A stretch of DNA of 42,567 bases from a virus. The stretch is from positions 1 through 42,567 of the IMG/VR virus record IMGVR_UViG_3300033153_002630. One strand, written 5' to 3'. The notes under the pieces were generated by a model. That model worked only from the letters and a program-made list of their open reading frames with translations. It did no database searches and was not told the origin of the DNA. A program made the position numbers and the translations under genes. Each line of letters opens with the position of its first letter. Position 1 is the stretch's first letter. Below, piece after piece: positions 7,700 through 15,529 of the stretch.

Positions 7700-7946
7700 T
7701 CCCGAAGACTGGCAAAAACTTGTTAACGCTTTCAAGCAAGTCGGCAATTCCGATGCCGGGCAGATAGTATTGAACTATCTTTCATACCAGTGTTTTGAGA
7801 ATAGAAATACATTTGTTGACAATAACGAAGCCATGAGTAACAGAAATCTCGGCAAGCGTGAAGTTATTTTACTCATTCGACAGTGGATGGCTTGTGATTC
7901 CCGTAATATACCGAAACATTTAACAAAGGAGAAATTTGATGCCTGA
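7692..7946 (+). CDS. Bbp19-like structural domain protein
   Basis: 84 residues. The pattern F-x2-V...SDAGQIVLNYLSYQCFEN...NLGKREVILLIRQWM matches the Bbp19-type fold (Bordetella phage BPP-1): a glycine-bearing helix G-x-x-V-L, a loop, then G-x-R-x-V-x-x-x-I. Homologues are encoded just upstream of the scaffold in many podoviruses and are thought to be minor head components. GAGGCGAAGAAGC precedes the ATG. Confidence 0.65.
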   Translation: MYSPEDWQKLVNAFKQVGNSDAGQIVLNYLSYQCFENRNTFVDNNEAMSNRNLGKREVILLIRQWMACDSRNIPKHLTKEKFDA

Positions 7947-8844
7947 TGATTCAACAACACTTGAAGCAGGGACAGAAACGAATACAGCGCCGGAAAGTTC
8001 AATTGACGCCGAGGGCAACTTTCAAGGCGAATGGAAAGACAAGTTCCTTGACGAGGATATTCGTGGCGAGACGTTTTTCGATTCCGATTATGTGAAGAGT
8101 GTTCCGGCCTTACTCAAGACCGCTCTGCATCAGGAGCGGACTATCGGCAAGTACAAGGGCAAGAGTGTTATCATCCCGACGGATAGTTCGTCCGAGGAGG
8201 ACATTAAAGCCTTTAGAGAGTCTATTGGCGTGCCTAAAGAGTACACCTACACCCGGCCCGAAGATATTGACGAGGACGTTATTGGTTCTGAGTTTATGAC
8301 CAAAACGATGGAAAGGCTCAATAAGGCCAATGTAAGTCAGAAGCAATTCGATGAGGTTATGGAGATTTTCGCCGGAAGGATACGCGAGCTTGAGGCCGAG
8401 GGAATTGCGACTCTCAATAAAAAGACTGAGGAGGCCAATACGCGACTCATGACGGAATGGGGAAGTCAGTTTGAGTCAAGGAGCGATCTTGCGAAGCGGT
8501 TCATCTCCAAGATGGTCGGCAAATGGTCGGACGAAAAGTATGAGGAGCTATTCGGTACGGAGAATGAAAGTGGCGTAAGGGAAGGTGGTATCAATTCACC
8601 CGAATTCGCATCGCTCAGACCTTTGTTACTCGATATGTTCGCTACAATCGAGGAAACTTATGGTATTCCTTCGAGTGCGGCGTTAAGCGATGCCGGGATG
8701 GGAGCCGGTAAGTCCATACAAGACCAGATAGATAAGATTATGGAAGACCCGGAATATTGGAAATCTACGGGTGTGAGCCCGAAACGACATAATGAGCTTG
8801 TCGAGCAAGTTCAGAAGTTAATGGCATTAAAGAGAAAGAAGTAA
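7939..8844 (+). CDS. capsid scaffolding protein
   Basis: 301 residues from ATG 7939 (GGAG upstream; an in-frame TTG lies one codon earlier). Composition fits a scaffold: acidic, low-complexity N-terminus, long charged helices in the middle and a short basic C-terminus (LMALKRKK) of the kind that contacts the capsid. Position directly before the capsid gene supports this. It would guide procapsid assembly and then leave. No catalytic protease motif is seen. Confidence 0.75.
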   Translation: MPDDSTTLEAGTETNTAPESSIDAEGNFQGEWKDKFLDEDIRGETFFDSDYVKSVPALLKTALHQERTIGKYKGKSVIIPTDSSSEEDIKAFRESIGVPKEYTYTRPEDIDEDVIGSEFMTKTMERLNKANVSQKQFDEVMEIFAGRIRELEAEGIATLNKKTEEANTRLMTEWGSQFESRSDLAKRFISKMVGKWSDEKYEELFGTENESGVREGGINSPEFASLRPLLLDMFATIEETYGIPSSAALSDAGMGAGKSIQDQIDKIMEDPEYWKSTGVSPKRHNELVEQVQKLMALKRKK

Positions 8845-8865
8845 TAAAAGTTAAGATTCGTTCGG

Positions 8866-8954
8866 CTAACCTTTTTAACGAAGGCCCCGGAAGATAGCGG
8901 TAAACCGCTCGCCAACCGGCGTTAAGGCAGGATTGACCCCTCACCGGGAGGTTA
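8866..8954 (+). promoter_or_regulatory. structured leader of the capsid gene
   Basis: The 155-base gap before the capsid gene folds strongly. Nested helices: TTAACG 8875-8880 with CGTTAA 8920-8925; CCGG 8887-8890 with CCGG 8916-8919; AGCGG 8896-8900 with CCGCT 8905-8909 around a TAAA loop. TAACC 8867-8871 can also pair with GGTTA 8950-8954 to close the whole. No long T run follows, so it is not an obvious terminator. It may stabilise or process the capsid mRNA. Confidence 0.55.
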
Positions 8955-8999
8955 ATCATTCCGAGACTAAAGTTAATATTTTTTGAAAGGTTAGTGACG

Positions 9000-9923
9000 A
9001 TGAGTTTACAAATTCCTGTAGCGTTCGTTGACCAGTTCAAGGCTAACATTCTCAAGCTTAGTCAGCAAAAACAGCCTAAGCTAAGGGGAGTTTGCCGTAT
9101 GGAATCGGTTACGGGCGATACAATGTACGTCGAGCGTTTAGGGCCAAAAGACGCTCAACTGCGAGGGGCAAGGCATGGTGAAACACCCATATCCGACGCC
9201 GAGCACTCAAGACGTAAGTTATCAATGGCCGACTATATTGTTCCGGCTGACATAATTGACAAGCCGGATAAACTGAAACTTCTAATTGACCCCCAGAGCG
9301 CCTACACGCAGAACCAGGTATTCAGCCTTAACCGTGCGATTGACGATGTGGTTATTACGGCGCTCTTCGGCCCGGCTTACTCAGGCCACACGGGGGGTAC
9401 AACGGTTAATATGTACGATGTCGGTGAATGCCGGTGCGTAGAGTCGTCTGGTGTGATATGCACTGCCGGTAGCGATTTTAGTGATACGACCGAGACCGGC
9501 CTGACTATCTCCAAACTCCTGACTTGCAAAGAGCTTTTGGACGATGCGGAGATTGACGATGAACGTCAGAGATATTTCCTGACGAATCCGCACAACATCA
9601 ACCAATTGCTCAATACTACGGAAGTCAAATCCGCCGACTACAACACAGTCAAGGCGTTGGCGCAGGGTAGTATCGACTCGTTTATGGGCTTTAAGTTCAT
9701 TAAGAGCACAAGACTGCCCGCAGACGATACCGATACCGGCGCGACCAAGTGTGCGGCTTTTGCTCAGGACGCCCTCGTTCTGGCGATTGCCGAGGAACCC
9801 AGTGTAAGCGTAAGTGTTCGTAACGACTTATGTGATTCGATACAAGTATTTTCCACACTTAGTATCGGATGTACCAGAGTGGAAGGGCCAGCAGTAGTCG
9901 GAATTACCCTCGACACTGCGTAA
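9000..9923 (+). CDS. major capsid protein
   Basis: 307 residues. It resembles the Phage_capsid_2 family of HK97-fold shells: after a short N-arm come RMESVTGDTMYVERLGP, the HGETPISDAEHSRRKL strand region, and ADIIDKPDKLKLLIDPQSAY, the family's D-x-x-D-x-x-x-x-L-x-D-P-x-S-x-Y signature. The ATG at 9000 is preferred to GTG 8994 because GAAAGG is spaced for it. Preceded by the scaffold and a folded leader. It builds the icosahedral shell. Confidence 0.85.
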   Translation: MSLQIPVAFVDQFKANILKLSQQKQPKLRGVCRMESVTGDTMYVERLGPKDAQLRGARHGETPISDAEHSRRKLSMADYIVPADIIDKPDKLKLLIDPQSAYTQNQVFSLNRAIDDVVITALFGPAYSGHTGGTTVNMYDVGECRCVESSGVICTAGSDFSDTTETGLTISKLLTCKELLDDAEIDDERQRYFLTNPHNINQLLNTTEVKSADYNTVKALAQGSIDSFMGFKFIKSTRLPADDTDTGATKCAAFAQDALVLAIAEEPSVSVSVRNDLCDSIQVFSTLSIGCTRVEGPAVVGITLDTA

Positions 9924-9938
9924 AGAAAGGAGAATAAA

Positions 9939-10760
9939 ATGATAGGTAAAACAAATAAATTACCGTTTAACCCGGTTATTTGGCCTGCGGCCCCTCACGA
10001 CGAAACGGGTGATTACCAGTTGGGGTACTACACGACTGAAACCACGCAAAGGTATGTGTGGGGAACTCGCGGCATGACATGGGACGGAAAGGTATTCAGG
10101 TATAGCCGTTCTAAGGATACCTTGTATGCCGGTTACGGTGCGGTGAACGCTGCATCAATAGACGTATCAGACCTGATTAATTCCAACCACACCTTAACCA
10201 TAAATCCTGGTGATAGGGAAGTATTGGTTACTGTAGCTTCCGGCGAAGGTTACGACAATGGCGCCGTAGAGGAAGATGAACTCGTAGGTGCGCAGTTCGT
10301 TGTTGGTCATGGCTCAGCGGCTACGACTGAAACTCGTACCGTTATTGGCAACGAATATGTTGCTGCTGCCGGTGGGACAATTATGGTTGAGGTCGATTAC
10401 CCGTTTGCTCTTGAGCATACGACCGGCTTTATGGAGTTGCCGTTGAATATTTATGGGTATCTCGCAAAGAAAAACAACCAGGTTGCTTCTGTTGTGGGTG
10501 TACCTAATGTCGCGGCTACTACAGGTCAACATCTTTGGATTCAGACTTGGGGGCTGTGCTGGTGCGTGCCTGGTGGCGGCGATGCTGATATTGCTTCTGA
10601 AGCCGACAATCGAGAATGTGTCTTTGTTGGCGATGGTTCTGTAAATGGCTCAAATATAGTGACAATCGAAGACGGTTTTCAAAGAGCCGGTTTTGTTACA
10701 GATTCATCTGAATCAGGAACGGGCTGTATGCCAATGGTCATGCTGCAAATCAGTATTTAG
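9939..10760 (+). CDS. head accessory / decoration-type protein
   Basis: 273 residues, beta-rich, Gly/Ala/Val/Thr-rich, starting MIGKTNKLPFNPVIWPAAP. AAAGGAGAATAAA is a strong Shine-Dalgarno 15 bases after the capsid stop, suggesting high expression with the capsid. Two cysteines in LCWCVPGG. No sharp family match; position and composition suggest a head surface or minor capsid protein. Confidence 0.55.
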   Translation: MIGKTNKLPFNPVIWPAAPHDETGDYQLGYYTTETTQRYVWGTRGMTWDGKVFRYSRSKDTLYAGYGAVNAASIDVSDLINSNHTLTINPGDREVLVTVASGEGYDNGAVEEDELVGAQFVVGHGSAATTETRTVIGNEYVAAAGGTIMVEVDYPFALEHTTGFMELPLNIYGYLAKKNNQVASVVGVPNVAATTGQHLWIQTWGLCWCVPGGGDADIASEADNRECVFVGDGSVNGSNIVTIEDGFQRAGFVTDSSESGTGCMPMVMLQISI

Positions 10761-10771
10761 CTTTAACAAAG

Positions 10772-10800
10772 GGTGGGGGCTTAACCGCCCTCACCTGGTT
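10772..10800 (+). terminator. hairpin after the capsid pair (partial terminator)
   Basis: GGTGGGGGC 10772-10780 pairs with GCCCTCACC 10787-10795 (9 bp, one G-U) around loop TTAACC, followed by TGGTTTT. The U tract is short, so it probably reduces rather than stops readthrough into the tail genes, a usual way of keeping capsid expression higher. Confidence 0.65.
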
Positions 10801-10815
10801 TTAAGGAATTCAATT

Positions 10816-10908
10816 ATGGCAAAGAAAAAAGAGAAAAAAGAAACGGCGGAAGAGTATCAGACGAGAAGAGGCGAAGAAAGAGAGGCTGCCGCACGTGCAG
10901 ATTCTTAA
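10816..10908 (+). CDS. 30-residue highly charged peptide
   Basis: MAKKKEKKETAEEYQTRRG then EEREAAARADS: entirely Lys/Glu/Arg/Ala, a single helix or coiled coil. It starts after the hairpin with AAGGAATTCAATT as Shine-Dalgarno and overlaps the next gene by 14 bases. Very short, so the call rests on the initiation signal. Confidence 0.45.
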   Translation: MAKKKEKKETAEEYQTRRGEEREAAARADS

Positions 10909-11128
10909 ACGAGCCAGAAACACCGAGATGGACATAATTCCCGTCAATGAATCCGAAAGCAATGTAAGGGATGAAGTGAATCGCCGGACATACAAAGCCG
11001 GTTACACCGACAGGGATGGTCAACCCAAGAGAAGCAGGAGTAGTGGGGCGGGCAAGGGCGACGTGTACCGTCCGGTAAACAAGAAACTATACGACCGGAA
11101 CTACGAAAGGTGTTTCGGTCACAAGTAG
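10895..11128 (+). CDS. small phage protein with GKGDVYRPVNKK motif
   Basis: 77 residues from GTG 10895, or 66 from ATG 10928 (MDIIPVNESESN); the start is uncertain. The C-terminal half, GAGKGDVYRPVNKKLYDRNY, resembles the GKGDxYRPVDxKKY motif of small phage proteins of unknown function. Basic and probably partly disordered. Confidence 0.55.
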   Translation: MQILKRARNTEMDIIPVNESESNVRDEVNRRTYKAGYTDRDGQPKRSRSSGAGKGDVYRPVNKKLYDRNYERCFGHK

Positions 11129-11138
11129 GAGACTAATC

Positions 11139-11471
11139 ATGGCAGCAAGTACATCGGTAACATTTTGGGCGTTCGTTTGGTACTTGATGAACAATCCCAA
11201 TAAGCAAGTCTTTACCAAAGAGGATATTGTTCGCATGGCCCGGAAGTTCGCCGCAACCAATTCAAGTGAAGTAACCGACGCCACCGATCCGGGCGGCACT
11301 TACACGGATATTGAGTGGCCCGACCAGGCAGGTGCGGGCACGGTGACGGCGGTTGGAAATTCATCCACCGGCAGGGATGGGCTCGTAAGGTTTGACGTAG
11401 TAGACGCCGCGTCTAAAGTCACGTTAGACCAGGCTCAATGGCCCGAAACTATAAGCACTACTATGGCGTAA
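11139..11471 (+). CDS. hypothetical virion-module protein
   Basis: 110 residues. N-terminal helical part (FWAFVWYLMNNPNKQVFTKEDIV) resembles a small helix-turn-helix fold; the C-terminal half is Gly/Thr/Asp-rich and beta-like. Good Shine-Dalgarno (AGGAGACTAATC). Lies between capsid and tail genes, so a minor structural role is likely but not shown. Confidence 0.5.
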   Translation: MAASTSVTFWAFVWYLMNNPNKQVFTKEDIVRMARKFAATNSSEVTDATDPGGTYTDIEWPDQAGAGTVTAVGNSSTGRDGLVRFDVVDAASKVTLDQAQWPETISTTMA

Positions 11472-11482
11472 GGAGATAAATT

Positions 11483-11830
11483 ATGGCATTTACAGTTAAT
11501 TCAGTGACTTGTAGAGGCGACTGGAAAGTGGTTGACGGTTATAGTACCGACGTAAGTACGTCAACGTACTTACTCGCTGCCGTTGCCGGTCACGACCATT
11601 TAGTTAAGAGTATATCCATCGACTACCAGAAGGGTACGGACGATAGGTGGATTAAGATATATGATGGCACAGACCTTCAAATAGGCCCGGCCAAGCCAAG
11701 TGTTAATCTATACCATCTTGACTTCGGCCCGTACGGTTTGACTTTTGAAGAGGGCGTTTACTTTCAGACCGAAAGCGATGCGCAGTTTCACGTGTGCATG
11801 GTCTACAAAATCGTGCCGAGATTCGGATAG
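11483..11830 (+). CDS. beta-rich virion accessory protein
   Basis: 115 residues with alternating strand-like segments (LVKSISIDYQKGTDDRWIKI, LYHLDFGPYGLTFEEGVYF), consistent with a jelly-roll-like decoration or fibre protein. AAGGAGATAAATT precedes the ATG. No family recognised. Confidence 0.5.
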   Translation: MAFTVNSVTCRGDWKVVDGYSTDVSTSTYLLAAVAGHDHLVKSISIDYQKGTDDRWIKIYDGTDLQIGPAKPSVNLYHLDFGPYGLTFEEGVYFQTESDAQFHVCMVYKIVPRFG

Positions 11831-11838
11831 GAGATATT

Positions 11839-12030
11839 ATGCCTGAAATACCCGACAAATGCGAATTTCAAACGATAGCCGACCAGATACGCTTATCTAC
11901 CCGTACCAACGGAGACCAGATACAGATTAAGGGTATTCATCTCGGTAAGGATGCGGCGGCAGCGCTGGCGTATCTTATCAATAGTTCGCAGAACCACCTT
12001 TCAATAGAGATTAAGGAGGTGACGAAATGA
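11839..12030 (+). CDS. small hypothetical protein
   Basis: 63 residues from ATG 11839 (GGAGATATT upstream). It contains IQIKGIHLGKDAAAALAYLIN, a short strand then helix. Its last bases overlap the tail tube A start (ATGA). Function unknown. Confidence 0.55.
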   Translation: MPEIPDKCEFQTIADQIRLSTRTNGDQIQIKGIHLGKDAAAALAYLINSSQNHLSIEIKEVTK

Positions 12031-12827
12031 GCCTTACGGATGCCGAGCTTGAAATATGCAACCAGGCTCTAAGTCTTATCGGCCAGACGATAATCGATTC
12101 TACTGATACTTCTACGGCGGATACCGGAACTGGCGGGAAGGGTTACGAGAAGTGCGATTTAGTCTATGACCAGACGAGAAATGCTCTACTAAGGTTGTTC
12201 GAGTGGAACTTCGCGAGGGTAAGGATAGACCTCGTTGGCGATTGGGTTACGGACGAAAGTTATACAACTGACCAATACGTTTGGAAAGATAGCGTACTCT
12301 ACAAATGCAATACCGCCCATACGTCAACTACGTGGGATACCGACTACGTTATGGATGGTACGAGCTACGTTATGGACGGTACGGACTATGTAAGGGACGA
12401 TAGTGTGACTTTCTATTGGGATATAGTAACCGACCGGCCGGAAACCTATTTTGAGTACCGGTACGCGCTGCCGTCCGATTTTTGCAGATTCGTTATAAGG
12501 TGGTTGAAACGTAACAAGACCAAAATCCGCATAGAAGGCACGAACCTCTTAACTGACGAAGATGAGATAAATATCAACTATATCAAGATAGTCACCGATA
12601 CGACGGAGTTTGACGACCTCTTTACAGAAGTGTTGATTTACAACTTAGCGATAAAGTTGACATTCTCTATTTTGGGAGCGGGGTATCCTGCTCAAGCATT
12701 AAGGAGAGAGTTGAAAGTAGAAAGAAAGGAATGGTTAGCGAAGGCCCGGCAGATATGTAATGCCGAAGTCAATCAGACTGGAGATGATAAATGGTCGGAC
12801 GCCAGATTCGGCTCCGGCGTAGTTTAG
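12027..12827 (+). CDS. tail tubular protein A-like (T7 gp11-type)
   Basis: 266 residues. The N-terminal pattern E-L-E-I-C-N-Q-A-L-x-x-I-G followed by C-x-x-x-Y-x-x-x-R and L-x-x-F-x-W-x-F-A is the signature of gp11-like adaptor (gatekeeper) proteins that attach the tail to the portal. Residues about 75-125 look inserted: a short W/Y-containing segment (DQYVWKDSVLYKCNTAHTS), similar in feel to small carbohydrate-binding modules, then a tandem YVMDGTSYVMDGTDYV repeat. The C-terminal helices return to the family pattern. Confidence 0.8.
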   Translation: MSLTDAELEICNQALSLIGQTIIDSTDTSTADTGTGGKGYEKCDLVYDQTRNALLRLFEWNFARVRIDLVGDWVTDESYTTDQYVWKDSVLYKCNTAHTSTTWDTDYVMDGTSYVMDGTDYVRDDSVTFYWDIVTDRPETYFEYRYALPSDFCRFVIRWLKRNKTKIRIEGTNLLTDEDEININYIKIVTDTTEFDDLFTEVLIYNLAIKLTFSILGAGYPAQALRRELKVERKEWLAKARQICNAEVNQTGDDKWSDARFGSGVV

Positions 12828-12837
12828 GAGAAACATT

Positions 12838-13245
12838 ATGAGTGTAGATATTAAAACAGTACCTAACGGTGGTTTATATCCCCTGAGTGGGATTGTGACG
12901 GTATCGCTCGCTGCCACTGGTAACACCACGCTTTACACCGTCCCTGCGGGGTTTACGTGCGTAATCGACCATGTGGATATTATTTTGAGCGCCGATGCAA
13001 GTACGTCTGCTATTACTATAGGGAGATCGACTGCGCTGACGGACTTCTTGGATACCCAGACCTTGAGTGCTCTCGATGCCGACGGTGACGTAGGCCGGTT
13101 GATGCCTGTACCGAACGCTACGACTGTAAAGCAGAAGTCATACGCGGCGGGCACGATTATCCAGGTCGCCGTTACTACCGCTGCCGGTAATGCGACGAAC
13201 TACATGATCCTCTGGGGTTACTTGGCTGCGACGGGTGACATCTAA
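12838..13245 (+). CDS. beta-sandwich-like virion protein
   Basis: 135 residues, low in charge, rich in Ala, Thr, Val and Gly, with strand-like repeats (VTVSLAATGNTTLYTVPAGF; AAGTIIQVAVTTAAGN). Resembles small tail or fibre-associated beta-sandwich proteins. Sits directly before the fibre-like gene with a 3-base gap and may be its partner. Family not identified. Confidence 0.5.
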   Translation: MSVDIKTVPNGGLYPLSGIVTVSLAATGNTTLYTVPAGFTCVIDHVDIILSADASTSAITIGRSTALTDFLDTQTLSALDADGDVGRLMPVPNATTVKQKSYAAGTIIQVAVTTAAGNATNYMILWGYLAATGDI

Positions 13246-13248
13246 TAG

Positions 13249-14679
13249 ATGAAACTGTTTCCAATAACAATACCGGGCGGTTCTGATACCCATTTTCAGT
13301 ATAACAATGGTGGTATCTTTGGTGGTTCTGCACACGCAGTTATCAACGATGCTACTGGCGTATCTACGTTTACAGGAGCGACTGTAACAGGCGGTGCGGT
13401 TATTAGTCTTAACTCTGCAATCTTCCAGCCGACTGCCGATGCTGACAATTTCTTTCAGGTTAATGACAAAGACGGTAATCGCATTATTACTGGTGATACG
13501 GTCAATAACAGACTTGGGATTCATGGTCAAATTGTAATCAATTCTGGTTGGGATGCTTTCTTTATAGATGGGGGAATAGGTTCAGCCCCATTTTTCAGTC
13601 TTAAAGAATCAGGTACTACACAGTTTAGATTCTGGACAAAATTTGTTACTGATGAACTTCTTTTATTAACTAATACAGGAGTAGGAAGACAATATGTTTT
13701 TACAGATTATGCAAGTAGAAACTCAGACCACGACCACACAGTTCAGACTAACCCAACATTATATATTCATTCGGCAACAGATCCAAATGATGATAATACT
13801 CAGTGGCTTTCATTAACTCACGACCAGACTAATGCTGTATTTACAGCAGGTTTGGGAACATTTCGATTCAAAACTTCTGCCCCAACAATAGATTTGTACT
13901 GTCCTACACATAATGATGCAGACGACGCTGCTGCCGGACTAATCAATTTTGTTAGAGAAGATGGAGCAGGGACTGAAAGTACAGCGGCAACTATTACAGG
14001 CTCGCATGACGGAGCAGGGGCAAACGATACCAAAGGTAAACTTGTCATTGCCACTGATAGCGGGGCGGGTCTTGTTGATGCAGTCGAAATAGATTCCGAC
14101 CAAATTACTCATATCGGAGATGGCACAAATGAAGTTCAAATAACCCACGAAGGCGTTCAGACGTTTCATGGCAATGCTCGTTTTTGGCAGGGTGTGGTCT
14201 TAGATACATCCAGATTCAAAGAGCCTCCTGCTCATTCCGCTACGTTAGTTAATCGAGGTATTGGAACAGCTTACAAGTTTACGAAAGACCAAGAGAACGA
14301 GCATCTTCATGCTCAAATAAGTATTCCTGGCTTTTGGGATGTCTCGGGAGATATACAGGTAATTCTATTTTGGGACACTCCCGTTACCTCGGATGATTGC
14401 GATTGGGAAATTCATTACCAGTTTAGAGCGTATGATGAAGCACTGGACTCGGAAGTGTATGATGGTGTTGTTAATAGTAGTGGAGCGACAAGCTCGGCTA
14501 CATCAAAAGGGTTAGTTCACACTACAGTTGTCATACCGACAGCATCTTTTGATACAGGTGACAAGATGTTAAGACTTGGAATCTATCGTGATGGTGTAAC
14601 AGATAGTATTGATGACTTTGTGTATCTTCACGGCATGAGAGTTCGTGGAGTTAGAAATAAAACAGGCGGAGCAATGTAA
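13249..14679 (+). CDS. tail fibre / receptor-binding-like protein
   Basis: 476 residues. The N-terminus begins with LFPITIPGGSDTHFQYNNGG and IINDATG-like repeats that resemble fibre shaft segments; the middle has strand-turn repeats (DADNFFQVNDKDGNRIITGD); the C-terminal 140 residues form a probable beta-sandwich with FWDTPVTSDDCDWEIHY. From about 13560 to the end the gene is visibly more AT-rich, with more A/T-ending codons than the capsid and tail tube genes, which suggests separate acquisition of the adhesin part. Host-receptor binding is inferred. Confidence 0.6.
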   Translation: MKLFPITIPGGSDTHFQYNNGGIFGGSAHAVINDATGVSTFTGATVTGGAVISLNSAIFQPTADADNFFQVNDKDGNRIITGDTVNNRLGIHGQIVINSGWDAFFIDGGIGSAPFFSLKESGTTQFRFWTKFVTDELLLLTNTGVGRQYVFTDYASRNSDHDHTVQTNPTLYIHSATDPNDDNTQWLSLTHDQTNAVFTAGLGTFRFKTSAPTIDLYCPTHNDADDAAAGLINFVREDGAGTESTAATITGSHDGAGANDTKGKLVIATDSGAGLVDAVEIDSDQITHIGDGTNEVQITHEGVQTFHGNARFWQGVVLDTSRFKEPPAHSATLVNRGIGTAYKFTKDQENEHLHAQISIPGFWDVSGDIQVILFWDTPVTSDDCDWEIHYQFRAYDEALDSEVYDGVVNSSGATSSATSKGLVHTTVVIPTASFDTGDKMLRLGIYRDGVTDSIDDFVYLHGMRVRGVRNKTGGAM

Positions 14680-14688
14680 GGAGAAAAC

Positions 14689-14892
14689 ATGGCAGAGAAA
14701 ATTGATGTAGTTGACGGGTTGTTAAAGATAACTGTAACCCCGGATGAAATAACTACTACAATGACCCCAAAAGAAGTCGAAGGCAAGATAGCCGAAATTC
14801 AAACCAAAATAGACCATCTTGAAATAGATTTGGCCGCAGCAGAACGGGAGAAAGCAGAATGGCAAAGCAAGCTGGAAGTAGTGAAAAAGTAG
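14689..14892 (+). CDS. coiled-coil small protein
   Basis: 67 residues. After a short beta-like start (VDGLLKITVTPDEITTTMTP) comes a long heptad-type helix rich in Glu, Lys, Ile and Ala. AAGGAGAAAAC precedes the ATG. The next gene starts inside its last 34 bases in another frame. Possible trimerisation or chaperone partner of the fibre; unproven. Confidence 0.55.
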   Translation: MAEKIDVVDGLLKITVTPDEITTTMTPKEVEGKIAEIQTKIDHLEIDLAAAEREKAEWQSKLEVVKK

Positions 14893-15038
14893 AAAAGCTC
14901 GAACGCGAACTCGGAAGGCTGTCTTTAGCACTGAGCATTCAAGGTGAATTACTACAGAGAACCCAAGAGAAGTTTAACGAATTACAGAAGAAAGGTAACG
15001 ACCTTGTTACGGCGTTGAAAGAATGTCAAACGAAATAA
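14859..15038 (+). CDS. 59-residue coiled-coil protein, overlapping both neighbours
   Basis: MAKQAGSSEKVEKLERELGR then LSLALSIQGELLQRTQEKFN: a heptad-pattern helix for almost its whole length. It starts inside the preceding coiled-coil gene and its end overlaps the next gene by 16 bases. GGGAG lies 9 bases before the ATG. The continuous coiled coil and the overlapping-gene arrangement support it as real. Confidence 0.5.
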   Translation: MAKQAGSSEKVEKLERELGRLSLALSIQGELLQRTQEKFNELQKKGNDLVTALKECQTK

Positions 15039-15529
15039 CCCACAACTATACTACAGGGCTTAATCTTTACTTCTGTTGCTTTCAGCAGGATGGAGATGTA
15101 TTCCTAACTGGTGGAGCGTCGGATGAAGTCTGGGGAACGGGGGGGCATACTGCCGACGCCTACGATGAAGCCATGACCGAAGAGGCGTCCAGCGGTCATT
15201 ACAAAGGCTCGATAGCGGCGGGTGTAGGTGCAGGTGTTTATCAGATAGCGGTATATCTACGCGCAGGAGCCAATCCCGCAGATGCAGATATTGTAATTGC
15301 TCAAGGTGAAATCTATTGGGACGGAACTGCCGAGATAAACTTGCATACCATGACAGGTGCTGATGGCGATACCCTTGAGACTTTAAGCGACCAGATAGAC
15401 GACGCCCAAACAGATATAGACACTATCGTTGCCAATACGGGTAAAGTAGTAAATGTTTATCCTGACGGGGAGAAGAAAGTTATTACCGGCGGGGCTAATG
15501 TAGGATATGTCGAGGACGAAAGATTATGA
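15023..15529 (+). CDS. virion protein, beta-rich with helical tail segment
   Basis: 168 residues. The first 110 are beta-like (NYTTGLNLYFCCFQQDGDVF; AGVGAGVYQIAVYLRAGANP), similar to small domains in fibre-associated proteins. Residues 118-140 (GDTLETLSDQIDDAQTDIDT) form a coiled coil, followed by a short beta end. ATGA overlap with the tail tube B gene. Probably a tail component. Confidence 0.5.
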   Translation: MSNEITHNYTTGLNLYFCCFQQDGDVFLTGGASDEVWGTGGHTADAYDEAMTEEASSGHYKGSIAAGVGAGVYQIAVYLRAGANPADADIVIAQGEIYWDGTAEINLHTMTGADGDTLETLSDQIDDAQTDIDTIVANTGKVVNVYPDGEKKVITGGANVGYVEDERL

